A stretch of 64,000 bases of DNA from RGIG4079 sp045596365. Lineage in GTDB: Bacteria; Bacteroidota; Bacteroidia; Bacteroidales; Muribaculaceae. Position numbers and translations under genes: made by a program. The stretch is taken from the NCBI GenBank assembly GCA_045596365.1, contig JAZOCE010000007.1, positions 17,333 to 81,332 on the forward strand, given 5' to 3'. The notes below the pieces were generated by a model. The model did not search any database and was not told the origin of the DNA. It saw nothing but the letters and a program-made list of their open reading frames with translations. Below are positions 33,719 to 43,848 of this stretch, piece after piece (positions within the stretch are counted from its first letter, which is position 1; every line of letters begins with the position of its first letter).

Positions 33719-35302
33719 ATGTCTATATTTGGAAAAGTAAAACAAGCATTGGGCTTTTCAGATGTTGATGATTATTTTGATACAATGGAAGATGATAGTT
33801 CTGTTGTATCATATGGTAAAGTAAATCAGCAAGAAGTGAAATTACCCAAGGAGACCATAAATAAGGAAAATACGGAGTTTGAAAATAAATTACCACTTGA
33901 GATATTTGATAGTGTAATAAAGATATTTAATGATTCATTACCTGAATTTATTAAATCAAGTTTAGACGTTGATGCTCAGAGACAATATATATATAATTCT
34001 CTAAATCAAGGGATGAAAGATTATCTTGAAAAAATCGTTGCTGAAGCACGTCAGCGTGGAGAATTAAAATGGAAAGATGAAAAGAGTAAACTACAATTAG
34101 AAATATCTCAATTAAAAGTTCAGAATAAAAATGTTGATGAACAGCGAAGTGAATGGCAAAAGCAACAATTGAGCGCTGAACGACAAAAACGTGCGATGTC
34201 AGAGCGTTTACATGATTTAGAGAAGCAAGTAGCGACACTTGAAGCTGAAAAGGAACAATATGATCTCGAAAATAAAAGCTTGCTGAATAAACTCAAAGTG
34301 TCTTCGGTTCTTGATGGAGATATTGAGGTGATGCGTCAACAAATTATAGATTTGCAAACACAACTAAAGGATGCACAAACACAACAATCAGAAAATGAAT
34401 TACAAGCGACTATAGATGCTACAAATCAATCTATTCAAGAAAAAGATAACGAAATAGCATCATTGAAAGAGCAATTGATGGCATTGGAAAATTCAGAGAC
34501 AAAAGATGGTATTAAAAGGGAAGATATTATCGGTGAATTAAATAAAAAAATTGAGGATCTCACTGCTCAAAATAAAACCCTTGATGATGCTATCCAACAA
34601 TTAAAGGCAAAAGAGGCTGTTGCAGATGCTATGATAAATGATTTAAATAGTAAAGCATCAGAAGCTATCCAGAAGTTAGAAGTAAAAGAACGTGAATTAT
34701 TAACATTGGCAAATGGCAAGAGAAATTCGTCAGAAGAAATAGACACTCTTAAAGAAAAGTTAACTCTTGCTAATCAGGAACTTCAATCAGTTCGAGAAGA
34801 ACTTGAAGAAGCTCATTCATCAATGCAAGTACTTGATGAAATTCAAGAACAAATATCTCTTTTTGAGGATGTGAAGAAAAAGAAAGATAGTCGCATCTCA
34901 GAATTGCAAGAAGAAGTAAAGATGCATTTGAAAACAATTGCTGATTTTGAAAAGGAAACGGTATCATTAAAGAAGACAATAGAAAATAATTTATATAAGC
35001 AGATTGAATCAGAAAAGCAGTTAAGGAAGGAACTTGAAAATCTGAAATCACAGAAAACAATCGGCTTAATGCCAATTTCTGATCTTGACGAAGATGAAAC
35101 TGTTGCTGCAATAAAAAACAAGAAAAAAGTTAAAATATCAGCAATTGATGAATCTTTGGATGATACAGATTGGTTGGTCGCTACTCCTCCTCCCGGAACA
35201 GTGACACGTCCAACTCCTTCTACAACAGATGAAGATTTTGGATATCAGTCTCCATCTCGTAAGCAGACACCTGAAAATGATGCTCAAATGTCATTGTTTT
35301 AA
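33719..35302 (+). CDS. Coiled-coil protein with C-terminal QMSLF
   Basis: I do not recognise a family. The 527-residue protein starts with a short acidic region (FGKVKQALGFSDVDDYFD), then has continuous charged coiled coil from about 105 to 445, rich in Gln, Glu and Lys. The tail is proline-rich (TPPPGTVTRPTPSTTDED), and the protein ends in QMSLF. The last five residues resemble the beta-sliding-clamp-binding motif (QLxLF type), which needs an exposed end as here. It lies 9 bp after the receiver hybrid and 9 bp before a dipeptidyl peptidase. A structural partner of the receiver hybrid is possible. Confidence 0.7.
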   Translation: MSIFGKVKQALGFSDVDDYFDTMEDDSSVVSYGKVNQQEVKLPKETINKENTEFENKLPLEIFDSVIKIFNDSLPEFIKSSLDVDAQRQYIYNSLNQGMKDYLEKIVAEARQRGELKWKDEKSKLQLEISQLKVQNKNVDEQRSEWQKQQLSAERQKRAMSERLHDLEKQVATLEAEKEQYDLENKSLLNKLKVSSVLDGDIEVMRQQIIDLQTQLKDAQTQQSENELQATIDATNQSIQEKDNEIASLKEQLMALENSETKDGIKREDIIGELNKKIEDLTAQNKTLDDAIQQLKAKEAVADAMINDLNSKASEAIQKLEVKERELLTLANGKRNSSEEIDTLKEKLTLANQELQSVREELEEAHSSMQVLDEIQEQISLFEDVKKKKDSRISELQEEVKMHLKTIADFEKETVSLKKTIENNLYKQIESEKQLRKELENLKSQKTIGLMPISDLDEDETVAAIKNKKKVKISAIDESLDDTDWLVATPPPGTVTRPTPSTTDEDFGYQSPSRKQTPENDAQMSLF

Positions 35303-35311
35303 ATACATAAT

Positions 35312-37486
35312 ATGAAAAATTTAAGATCTATAATAACATTAGTATTAGCTATATCTGCAATAGCCACGATGTTTGGAGCTAATCATGTTGAGCAAATAGG
35401 GAAATATGTTTTCCCTGAAAATACTCCCAATACGCCAAATAAATATATATATATGCCTGATGGCTTGTCTTATTTGTCGATAGGAGGAGATAATAAGACT
35501 ATAATAAAATATGAAACCAAAACAGGAAAGGAGTTAGAAATAGTATTTGATGGTAGTAAATCAAGAGAAAATAAGCTTGATCAAATTGATGGTTTTGAAT
35601 TGAGTGCAGATGGCTCAAAGATGTTGATATTTTGTGATAAAAAGATGATTTATCGTCGATCGTTTGATGCTGAATATTATGTATTTGAAATAAAACGTAA
35701 TATTTTGACTCGTTTGTCTGAGACCTTTGACCGTCAGCAAGCCCCGATGTTTTCCCCTGATGCACGTATGGTGGCATTTGTTGCAGAAAATAATATATAT
35801 ATAAAGAAATTAGATTATAAAACTGAAGTTGCAGTAACAAATGATGGGAAAAAAAACGAAATTATCAATGGGGTTCCTGATTGGACTTATGAAGAAGAAT
35901 TTACTACTGATGTTTCAATGTCATGGTCTCCTGATAATATGTCATTATGTTTTATAAAATACAATGAAAAGGATGTAAAGACATATTCTTTCCCATTATA
36001 TAAAGGAGCATGTAATCCTTATACTAAATATGAGTATTATCCGGGTGATTTTACATATAAATATCCTGTAGCTGGAGAACAAAACTCTAAGGTTGCTGTA
36101 TATAGTTATAATGTGGAGACAAGAAAACTTAAAAATATACCTTTCTTAGAGAACATAGAGTATATTCCGCGCATATCTTATGCTTTTTCTCCTGAGAGAT
36201 TAATTGTAACAACATTAAATCGTGCGCAAAATAGGATGGAGATATTTTCAGTAAATCCCAAATCGACAGTGGTAAAATCTATTTATGTGGAAGAATCTTC
36301 TTCTTGGATTACACCTGAAACTTATGAAACATTAAAATATTATCCCGAGTATTTTGTTATCAATTCAGATAAAACTGGATATTCACACTTATATCAGTAT
36401 AGTTACACTGGAAATCAAATAAGGCAAGTGACATCAGGAGATTATGAGATTACAGATTTTTATGGAATAGATGTATTAGGTAATATATATTTTCAATCAA
36501 CAATTAATGGTGCGATAAATCGAGTAGTAAGTAAAATTGATAAAAAAGGTAAAATCACACATCTGTCTCCTGAAACAGGCATGGCTTCTGCCGTTTTTGA
36601 TCCAACAATGAATTTCTATGTGCTTAACTATAACAATGTAACGACACCGCCAAGTTATAAAGTTTATAGTAAAGGAAAGGAATTGAGAACAATCGAGGAT
36701 AATTCAGTTTATGCTAAGAAGTATAGTTCAGTTCCAACAAAAGAATTTTTTACGTTTTCTAATGATGGTGTAACATTAAACGGTTACGTTATTAAACCAT
36801 TAGATTTTAATCCCTCTAAGAAATATCCTATTGTTATGTCGCAATATAGTGGACCAGGTTCACAAGAAGTCCTCAATAGATGGCATATTGATTGGGATTG
36901 TTATTTTGCACAACAAGGTTATATTGTGATGTGTGTTGATGGACGTGGTACAGGAGGACGTGGTAAAGAATTTGAATCAATAGTATATAAGAGACTTGGA
37001 TACTATGAAACAATAGATCAAATTGCTGCAGCTAATTATGCCGCATCATTGCCATATGTAGACGCAAATCGTATAGGTATTTATGGATGGAGTTTTGGTG
37101 GGTACGAAGCATTAATGGCAATATCAGATAAAAACTCTCCATATGTAGCAGCTGTTGCTGTTGCACCTGTGACAGATTGGAGATACTATGATTCGGTGTA
37201 TACTGAACGTTACATGTTAACACCAAAAGAGAATGAGGAAGGATATAACGTCGGTTCTCCAATAAAAAGGGCTGCGAATGTTAAATGTCGATTATTGTTG
37301 ATGTCTGGTACTGCTGACGATAATGTGCATGTTCAGAATACGCTCGAGTATGTTTCAGAGTTGCAATCTCATGGAGTGATGTGTGATATGTTGCTTTTCC
37401 CAAACATGAATCACTCAATATATCATTGTAATTCACGTGCATTAGTATATGCAAAAATGTTAGATTTTTTTAATCGAAACATGTAA
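35312..37486 (+). CDS. Dipeptidyl peptidase IV-type S9 peptidase
   Basis: The 724-residue secreted serine peptidase removes dipeptides, usually after proline, from peptide N-termini. A signal peptide covers about residues 1-22. The beta-propeller domain (about 40-470) has the repeated FSPD/SPDN blades and the DPP4-type Glu pair in WTYEEEF. The alpha/beta-hydrolase domain carries Ser594 in GWSFGGYE, Asp669 in GTADDN and His701 in MNHSIYH. DPP4 fits better than prolyl tripeptidyl peptidase by general layout, though the two are hard to separate. Its stop overlaps the next ATG by 1 bp. Confidence 0.88.
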   Translation: MKNLRSIITLVLAISAIATMFGANHVEQIGKYVFPENTPNTPNKYIYMPDGLSYLSIGGDNKTIIKYETKTGKELEIVFDGSKSRENKLDQIDGFELSADGSKMLIFCDKKMIYRRSFDAEYYVFEIKRNILTRLSETFDRQQAPMFSPDARMVAFVAENNIYIKKLDYKTEVAVTNDGKKNEIINGVPDWTYEEEFTTDVSMSWSPDNMSLCFIKYNEKDVKTYSFPLYKGACNPYTKYEYYPGDFTYKYPVAGEQNSKVAVYSYNVETRKLKNIPFLENIEYIPRISYAFSPERLIVTTLNRAQNRMEIFSVNPKSTVVKSIYVEESSSWITPETYETLKYYPEYFVINSDKTGYSHLYQYSYTGNQIRQVTSGDYEITDFYGIDVLGNIYFQSTINGAINRVVSKIDKKGKITHLSPETGMASAVFDPTMNFYVLNYNNVTTPPSYKVYSKGKELRTIEDNSVYAKKYSSVPTKEFFTFSNDGVTLNGYVIKPLDFNPSKKYPIVMSQYSGPGSQEVLNRWHIDWDCYFAQQGYIVMCVDGRGTGGRGKEFESIVYKRLGYYETIDQIAAANYAASLPYVDANRIGIYGWSFGGYEALMAISDKNSPYVAAVAVAPVTDWRYYDSVYTERYMLTPKENEEGYNVGSPIKRAANVKCRLLLMSGTADDNVHVQNTLEYVSELQSHGVMCDMLLFPNMNHSIYHCNSRALVYAKMLDFFNRNM

Positions 37487-38820
37487 TGGAACAAGAACGA
37501 AGGATGGCAAATGGCTATGGGATTTTTAGCCTATGGGCAAATTGGATATTAGGTGTAGGATCGTTAATGGCTATCTTATTGATATCTCCACATATTGATA
37601 AAATGTGGTTACCATTGGTTGTATTCACATTAGAATTCTTTTTATTTACTTTAGTAAGACGCAATCGAGAGGCACATCTTCCGGTGTGTTACTTAATTCC
37701 ATTTATTTGCACAAGAGTTTTGTTTTGGTCGGCCGTAGTAATGGTGACGATTAATATGTTTCAAGTAAATGACTTTATGTTGAAATATATTGACGAAAAG
37801 AATTTTAATCCTGAAATTCCATTCATATCAGCGTTAATTGTTGCTCCCATAACTTTTGTGGTAACAGCTTGGGCATATATGAGAGGGAATAAATTAAATT
37901 TCTGTGTAGATTGTACATTTAGGCATGGATCAGCAGCAGAAAGAGGTTTTCTAGGAAACATATTTAGTCAGGAAGGGAAATATCAAGTAAGAATGTTAAT
38001 GATGTTGTCATTATTAATGTCTGTCATAATGTGGCTATATTATGCGATATTTTATATTAATGTAAATCTGAATGCACCCGATAAATTCTTTTATGTGTGG
38101 TTCCCAATTCTTTTATTCGGTATTTCTGTTCTATATTTAGGTGTAAGATATTTTAGTTTATGGACTTATTATTGTCAGGATGTGGAAGGGAGTCCGGTTC
38201 GTCATGGTAGTTCAACATTATTACGGTATATGATTTTTTGCGGTGATTATGTTTTTTTAAAGAAATACGATCCTGATAAAGATGATGCAAGAGCAGGAGA
38301 GGATAAATACGATACTCCTGCAAAAGTATATCTTTCTTACAGAAGCAGAATGTTGCAGTATGATGTGGAATTGTATATGAAGAGTTTATCAGGTATTACC
38401 GATAGTGAAATACGATTAATGTACACTAATAAGAATTTTAATGCTGATTGTAATATCTTTCATTATGCGTGTTTTGTTGAGAATAAGGATATTATAGAAC
38501 AATCGCGATTAGAAGGAGAATGGTTTACATTGAAACAACTTAATGATCTAATTAATACGAATCAAGTTACTCCCATGGTAGCTTCGGAATTTAATCGATT
38601 ATATAGAATAATAATGGCATGGAAAACATATGATCGTTCAGGACGTAGATTATATGGAATAAGAAATTATAAGCCAACTTTCAGATTAAGAGATTTAAAG
38701 GATTGGGAGGTAGATTTAAATGACAATGAATGGTTGTATGTTTCAATCAATAATCAAGATCGACCATTTTATCGCCTAAAGCGATTCTGGCGAAAATATG
38801 TTAATGGGATAGGATATTAA
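37486..38820 (+). CDS. Multi-pass membrane protein with cytosolic C-terminal domain, unrecognised
   Basis: I do not recognise this 444-residue protein. About six transmembrane segments are seen (roughly 15-35, 42-57, 68-90, 106-128, 165-188 and 203-222), with a CVDCTFRHGSAAERG loop between the fourth and fifth. From about 240 it is soluble, ending in a basic region (FRLRDLKDWEVDLND, FYRLKRFWRKYV). The GDYVFLKKYDP and RRLYGIRNYKPTFR segments look like the conserved core of a domain. It is translationally coupled to the dipeptidyl peptidase (TAATG) and lies 2 bp before miaA. Confidence 0.75.
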   Translation: MEQERRMANGYGIFSLWANWILGVGSLMAILLISPHIDKMWLPLVVFTLEFFLFTLVRRNREAHLPVCYLIPFICTRVLFWSAVVMVTINMFQVNDFMLKYIDEKNFNPEIPFISALIVAPITFVVTAWAYMRGNKLNFCVDCTFRHGSAAERGFLGNIFSQEGKYQVRMLMMLSLLMSVIMWLYYAIFYINVNLNAPDKFFYVWFPILLFGISVLYLGVRYFSLWTYYCQDVEGSPVRHGSSTLLRYMIFCGDYVFLKKYDPDKDDARAGEDKYDTPAKVYLSYRSRMLQYDVELYMKSLSGITDSEIRLMYTNKNFNADCNIFHYACFVENKDIIEQSRLEGEWFTLKQLNDLINTNQVTPMVASEFNRLYRIIMAWKTYDRSGRRLYGIRNYKPTFRLRDLKDWEVDLNDNEWLYVSINNQDRPFYRLKRFWRKYVNGIGY

Positions 38821-38822
38821 TT

Positions 38823-39740
38823 ATGGATATATTAACCTCAATGTTGGTTATAACAGGTCCTACTGCTTCCGGTAAAACGAAAAGAGCTGTAGATGTTGCT
38901 CATGTGATAAAAGGAGAAATAATAAGTGCTGATTCTCGTCAACTTTATAAGTCGATGGATATAGGTACAGGAAAAGATTTAGATGATTATGGCGAAATCC
39001 CATATCATTTGATTGATATTTGTCAAGCCGGATATAAATATAATTTATATGAATATTTGCGTGATTTTGATATAGTATTTAAAGATATTCAAACAAGAGG
39101 TAAGTTTCCAATTATGTGTGGAGGAACGGGACTATATATTGAGTCGGTAATAAATGGTTTAAGGTTGCCTGAAGTTCCAGAAAATATAGAGTTAAGAAAA
39201 TCATTGCAGGGAAAATCATTGGAAGAACTAACTGATATTCTATCTTCAATAAAAACATTGCATAATGTTACTGATGTTGATAATGTTAAACGTGCGATAA
39301 GAGCGATAGAAATTCAATATTATTATAAATCAAATCCAGATAAAGCTATTAAAACAAAGCCAAACCCAATGAAAAATGTCGTAATTGTCGGTGTTGATAT
39401 TGATAGAGAGAACAGGAGAGCGCGTATTTCAAATAGGTTGAAATCTCGTATTGATGAAGGAATGATTGAAGAAGTTAAGAATATTATTAGTAATGGTGTC
39501 AATCCTGATGATTTAATATATTATGGATTAGAGTATAAGTATTTGACATTATATGTAACTGGTAAAATTAGTTACACACAAATGATTTATGATTTAGAAA
39601 TCGCTATTCATCAATTTGCCAAGCGACAAATGACATGGTTTAGAGGTATGGAGCGTCGTGGATTTAAAATCAATTGGTTACCATGGGATATGCCAAAAAA
39701 TGATTTCGTTGAGTCTGTAATAAAGTTGATAAATAAATGA
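38823..39740 (+). CDS. miaA: tRNA dimethylallyltransferase
   Basis: The 305-residue enzyme adds a dimethylallyl group to A37 of tRNAs reading UNN codons. The P-loop GPTASGKT is at residues 12-19, followed by the family signatures ISADSRQLYKSMDIGTGK, FPIMCGGTGLYIESVI and RQMTWFRGM near the end. It resembles the shorter of the MiaA forms found in Bacteroidales. It overlaps the following gene by 4 bp (ATGA). Confidence 0.92.
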   Translation: MDILTSMLVITGPTASGKTKRAVDVAHVIKGEIISADSRQLYKSMDIGTGKDLDDYGEIPYHLIDICQAGYKYNLYEYLRDFDIVFKDIQTRGKFPIMCGGTGLYIESVINGLRLPEVPENIELRKSLQGKSLEELTDILSSIKTLHNVTDVDNVKRAIRAIEIQYYYKSNPDKAIKTKPNPMKNVVIVGVDIDRENRRARISNRLKSRIDEGMIEEVKNIISNGVNPDDLIYYGLEYKYLTLYVTGKISYTQMIYDLEIAIHQFAKRQMTWFRGMERRGFKINWLPWDMPKNDFVESVIKLINK

Positions 39741-40717
39741 TACGTTTATATGTATTATTAATATTTGTTTGTTTTTGTATATATTCAAATGCTCAACAAA
39801 GAGTATATATAGAAGATATTAGTGTTTCGAAAGATAGTATATTTTTAGTCGAATTGAAACAATCTCCTATATCATATTCTTTAGAGATAAGGGCTGCACT
39901 TAATAAAAATGATGAACGAGAGGGAAAAAGCAGTCAAGAATGGGGTATTGTGTGGAATTACAAAACAGCTAAAGATTATTATTATGCTAAAATATTGTGT
40001 GGTAACTCTTGTTATGGAGATTTTTTGGATCAACGATATGCCGATGTAATTATTGGCAAGAAACAGAACGGAACAGATTCAATAATTGAAAATAGACGAT
40101 TTCTAAAGGGGTTAGATGTTGCTACAGGATATAATACAATATTATTGGAATGTAATAAGGAGTCAGCTAAAATTTTTACAGGAAAAAATGAATTGAATTT
40201 TGTATCTAAGTTTAATCATAATTTAAATAATGGGAAATGTGGTATTTATACCAACGATATGTTACATGTAATGTCTTTGGCGGTTGAAACAAAGAGAAAT
40301 ATTGAGAAAGAAGTGGAAACTGATTGGTCAATCGAAAAGATAAATAATTATTTAAAGTTCTCAGATGATAAAATTGAGGGATTTTGGGAATATTTAGATC
40401 GTAATAATGACGATAAAAAGGCCAAAATAGGAGGACGTTACAAGTTTGCAATCGTAAAAGATAATGAAGAATATTTGATATTATATATTTCGGGAGCAAT
40501 TACCAATAAGTTATCATGGAATATTGGGATGCTTAAAGGAAAGTTGAAACCTACTATTTTTGAAAATCATTATGATTTAGTATGGTATGATTCAATGTTA
40601 TACCCAATAGAAACTGATGCTCATGCCGATATAACAGATGATGTTATTTTGAATTTGCAGTTCCCCATATATGAAAGTTCATTCCGGTTATATAAAATCA
40701 GAAAAGCCTCAAACTGA
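39737..40717 (+). CDS. Secreted protein of unknown function
   Basis: I do not recognise this 326-residue protein. A signal peptide covers residues 1-19 (ending YSNAQ). The mature part is beta-rich, with Tyr- and Trp-rich strands (EWGIVWNYKTAKDYYYAKI, EGFWEYLDRNNDD, YDLVWYDSMLYP). Residues about 40-180 could be a LamG/jellyroll-like fold, from the pattern WNYKT ... NTILLECN ... KCGIYTND, but that is only an impression. It is coupled to miaA by a 4-bp overlap and is the last gene of the run. Its 3' end lies within the terminator. Confidence 0.7.
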   Translation: MIRLYVLLIFVCFCIYSNAQQRVYIEDISVSKDSIFLVELKQSPISYSLEIRAALNKNDEREGKSSQEWGIVWNYKTAKDYYYAKILCGNSCYGDFLDQRYADVIIGKKQNGTDSIIENRRFLKGLDVATGYNTILLECNKESAKIFTGKNELNFVSKFNHNLNNGKCGIYTNDMLHVMSLAVETKRNIEKEVETDWSIEKINNYLKFSDDKIEGFWEYLDRNNDDKKAKIGGRYKFAIVKDNEEYLILYISGAITNKLSWNIGMLKGKLKPTIFENHYDLVWYDSMLYPIETDAHADITDDVILNLQFPIYESSFRLYKIRKASN

Positions 40718-40726
40718 GGCTTTTCT
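40700..40726. terminator. Bidirectional terminator between secreted protein and TPR gene
   Basis: AGAAAAGCCTCA (40700-40711) pairs with TGAGGCTTTTCT (40715-40726) around a loop of three bases. It includes the TGA stop of the plus-strand gene. Confidence 0.8.
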
Positions 40727-40728
40727 AC

Positions 40729-42318
40729 TTAATTGAATAACGAGGAGTATTTGTTTATTAATTTGTTGAATTGAGGTAATTCTCTAATAGATGAGACATT
40801 TATATATCCATCGTTATTTGTTTTCCAATCGTGATAGTTGGCATAACCTTTTTGTAGTGCTAATTCCATATATTTTAATGCATTCTCATTATCTCCATCT
40901 GATGCGTAAAAACATGATGCAATATAATACTCATATCCATCGGATGTTTCAAGTGGCATCAGAATGTCATTAATCCATTTTGTCGCAGATGTTTTGTCTC
41001 CAACACAAAGGTAGGCAAACGCTTTAAACGTTTTAATATCGTTTGACGAAAGGTTTATAACTCGATTATAGAATACTTGAGCATTATTGTTTTGATTCAT
41101 TAGTCTATCTAAAATCCAAGCTCGTTGAAGGTAAGCAAATGCATTAGAAGCATCATTTAATGTTATTTCTCCGAGTAGAGCAGTCGCATTTTCATATTTA
41201 CCTAAGTCTGTTAAAGCAAGTGCTTTTTGCATTAAGGCATCATTATAGTTGGCATCAATACTTAAAGCGTTGTTGGCACATTCTATTGATGATGTTGCAT
41301 TGTTTAATGCTCGCAATATTTTTGCTTTAGTTGTATAATATTCTTTGTTCTTTTTTGACGCAGATAGAGCATAATCAATATTATCAAGAGCTTCTTCATA
41401 GTTTCCAAGAGCATAGTAACATTTTGCTATTGAATTATATATGCCTGAATAATTGTATAGATTTTCATAAATTATTTTTTTGTAGTCGGCAATTGCTGCA
41501 AGATATTTATGATGAGCTTCAGCTATTACAGCGCGTATATAGTAAAACATTCCCACCTTAGGCGCTTGTCTGATTGCATTACTCAATCCAGATACAACAG
41601 CAGGATAATTATCATTGCTGAGTTTTACTAATTCTTGTAATGCTCGAGTATTGTTATTATCAGTACTTATTGCAAGAATTAAATCATCAACGGCTCCGTT
41701 GAAATTTTTCATCATGCTTTTAATAGAAGCTCGTCTTACGTATATATCGGCTTGTGATGGATCAATATCAACAGCTTGGTCGGAATATTCATTAGCGAGT
41801 CCATAGTTGTTTTCTTTTACGGCAATACGAGCTAATCCGATTAATGCTTCTTGGCTTCTATTGTTGATACGTTGCATTCGTAAATAGTCATTTTTTGCTT
41901 CTGCATACTTGCCAAGTTGATACTCAATATTGGCTTTTTGATATAGGACAATATATGATGATGGATTTAGCTTATTGGCTGTGATTAAATCTGTTAATGC
42001 ATCGTTTATGTTACCTTGCAATTCATATATGTTTGCACGAAGTACTAATTGCTCAACTCTTGTTCCTGTTTGTGTCGTTGGAGTATATTTCAGTGCATTA
42101 TTTATGTCGGAGAGTGCCTTGCTGTACTCATTATGTTTGTAATATTCACATGCACGATGATAGTATGTCTCATAGTCTTCAGGATCTTCATCCAATAAGT
42201 TTTGATATACCTTCATTACGGCTTTTGTCATTGGTGCATCAAGTCCTTTTTGTGCATGTATGAAAATAGGTATTATAGCTATAATCATAGCTATAATAGT
42301 AAATTTATATAGTTTCAT
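40729..42318 (-). CDS. Secreted TPR-repeat protein
   Basis: The 529-residue protein has a signal peptide (about 1-22, IPIFIHAQ) and then tetratricopeptide repeats to near the C-terminus. Repeats are seen at YYHRACEYYKHNEYSKALSD, ANIYELQGNINDALTDL, SIAKCYYALGNYEEALDN, and others about every 34 residues. TPR proteins bind partner proteins; this periplasmic one probably belongs to envelope or outer-membrane assembly. It is the last gene of a seven-gene minus-strand unit, 5 bp after kdsA. Confidence 0.85.
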   Translation of the reverse strand: MKLYKFTIIAMIIAIIPIFIHAQKGLDAPMTKAVMKVYQNLLDEDPEDYETYYHRACEYYKHNEYSKALSDINNALKYTPTTQTGTRVEQLVLRANIYELQGNINDALTDLITANKLNPSSYIVLYQKANIEYQLGKYAEAKNDYLRMQRINNRSQEALIGLARIAVKENNYGLANEYSDQAVDIDPSQADIYVRRASIKSMMKNFNGAVDDLILAISTDNNNTRALQELVKLSNDNYPAVVSGLSNAIRQAPKVGMFYYIRAVIAEAHHKYLAAIADYKKIIYENLYNYSGIYNSIAKCYYALGNYEEALDNIDYALSASKKNKEYYTTKAKILRALNNATSSIECANNALSIDANYNDALMQKALALTDLGKYENATALLGEITLNDASNAFAYLQRAWILDRLMNQNNNAQVFYNRVINLSSNDIKTFKAFAYLCVGDKTSATKWINDILMPLETSDGYEYYIASCFYASDGDNENALKYMELALQKGYANYHDWKTNNDGYINVSSIRELPQFNKLINKYSSLFN

Positions 42319-42323
42319 TTGTT

Positions 42324-43130
42324 TCAGAATTGGTTAATTGCTCGTTTGATTATAGTTAGATGTTTTAATAATTCAGGTAGTTTATCTAATTGTAGCATAT
42401 TGGCTCCATCACTTTTTGCTACTGATGGGTTTTGATGGGTTTCGATAAAAAGACCATCAACTCCAACAGCAATACCAGCTCGTGCTATGGTTTCTATTAG
42501 ATCGGGACGACCACCTGTAACTCCTGCTGATTGATTGGGTTGTTGTAACGAGTGGGTAACATCAAGAACTACTGGACAATTACATTTTTGCATTTCAGGT
42601 ATGCCTCTATAATCAACAATAAGATCTTGATAACCAAATGTTGTGCCACGTTCAGTTATTGCAACTTTGTTGTTCCCCGCATCGCGCACTTTTTGGACTG
42701 CAAATGCCATAGCTTCAGGAGAAAGAAATTGCCCTTTTTTGATGTTTACCATTTTCCCGGTCTTTGCTGCGGCAACGAGTAAATCTGTTTGGCGACATAG
42801 AAATGCGGGAATTTGTAAAATATCGACATATTCGGCTGCCATTTCTGCTTCTCTTTCAGTGTGTATGTCAGTAACAACAGGAATGTTGAAAGTATCTTTT
42901 ACCTTTTTTAAAATATTGAGAGCGACTTCATCTCCGATTCCGGTAAATGAATCAATTCGAGAGCGATTAGCTTTTTTATAACTACCCTTAAATACATATG
43001 GAATATTTAGTTCAGATGTAGTTTTTACTATTTTTTCTGCAATATCAAGAGCCATTTTTTCTCCTTCAATAACACATGGACCGGCAAGAAGGAAAAAATT
43101 GTTAGTTGATGATTTTAGGTAATCTAACAT
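42324..43130 (-). CDS. kdsA: 3-deoxy-8-phosphooctulonate synthase
   Basis: The 268-residue enzyme condenses phosphoenolpyruvate with arabinose-5-phosphate to give Kdo-8-phosphate for lipid A inner core. LAGPCVIEG near residue 15, FKGSYKKANRSR (residues 48-59), VTDIHTEREA, KKGQFLSPEAM, and VLDVTHSLQQPNQSAG are family motifs. It sits 6 bp after rsmE. Confidence 0.95.
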   Translation of the reverse strand: MLDYLKSSTNNFFLLAGPCVIEGEKMALDIAEKIVKTTSELNIPYVFKGSYKKANRSRIDSFTGIGDEVALNILKKVKDTFNIPVVTDIHTEREAEMAAEYVDILQIPAFLCRQTDLLVAAAKTGKMVNIKKGQFLSPEAMAFAVQKVRDAGNNKVAITERGTTFGYQDLIVDYRGIPEMQKCNCPVVLDVTHSLQQPNQSAGVTGGRPDLIETIARAGIAVGVDGLFIETHQNPSVAKSDGANMLQLDKLPELLKHLTIIKRAINQF

Positions 43131-43136
43131 AAATTA

Positions 43137-43847
43137 TTAATGATTTATTTGATTTATTATGTGACATGTATCGCATGCCACAATTGCTGCGGTTTCTGTT
43201 CTTAATCGATTGTCACCAAGAGATATTGGTTGATAATTATTATTTAATGCTAATTGGATTTCTTCAATCGAGAAATCTCCTTCAGGCCCAATCAAAATAA
43301 TTGTATCTTTATGTGCAACATATTCATTGCTTAGGAGCTTTCGTGGAATTGATGTATCGCAATATGCAATATATTTTTGTTCTGTATTTAAATTTTGAAT
43401 TATTTCTTTGAATGATGTTATTGGTCTGATTGTGGGCAATGTCGCTTTTAATGATTGTTTCATTGCGGAGATTGCTATTTTTTCAAGCCTTTCCACTTTT
43501 ATCTCTTTGCGCTCAGAATGTTGGCATAGTAAAGGAATAATCTGATTAACACCAATCTCCGTTAATTTTTCGACCATCCATTCCATTCGGTCTATGTGTT
43601 TGGTTGGAGCGACAGCAATAATGATATTGTTCCTCCATGTTAAAGGTGTTGAAATTCTATCGATTATTTCAACATGGGCGCGTTTGGGATGTGCGTCAAT
43701 AATACGACATGTATATCGGTAGCCTTTGCCATCGATTATATCAATAATATCACCCTCCTTCATGCGCAATACTCTTACACAATGTTGAGAGTCGCTTTCC
43801 GGTAGAATTGGATTCTCTATAATATTTGGCGCATAGAATTGTATCAT
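43137..43847 (-). CDS. rsmE: 16S rRNA (uracil1498-N3)-methyltransferase
   Basis: The 236-residue SPOUT-fold enzyme methylates U1498 of 16S rRNA. I start at the ATG at 43847 (MIQFYAPNI); the reading frame stays open upstream into the permease gene, but those 22 residues do not fit the family. The N-terminal PUA-like part is HCVRVLRMKEGDII. The knot region has VAPTKHIDRMEWMVEKLTEIGVNQI, the SAM-binding IGPEGDFSIEEI and SLGDNRLRTETAAI. The gene is 1 bp from the stop of the nucleoside permease gene. Confidence 0.92.
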   Translation of the reverse strand: MIQFYAPNIIENPILPESDSQHCVRVLRMKEGDIIDIIDGKGYRYTCRIIDAHPKRAHVEIIDRISTPLTWRNNIIIAVAPTKHIDRMEWMVEKLTEIGVNQIIPLLCQHSERKEIKVERLEKIAISAMKQSLKATLPTIRPITSFKEIIQNLNTEQKYIAYCDTSIPRKLLSNEYVAHKDTIILIGPEGDFSIEEIQLALNNNYQPISLGDNRLRTETAAIVACDTCHIINQINH

Positions 43848-43848
43848 T

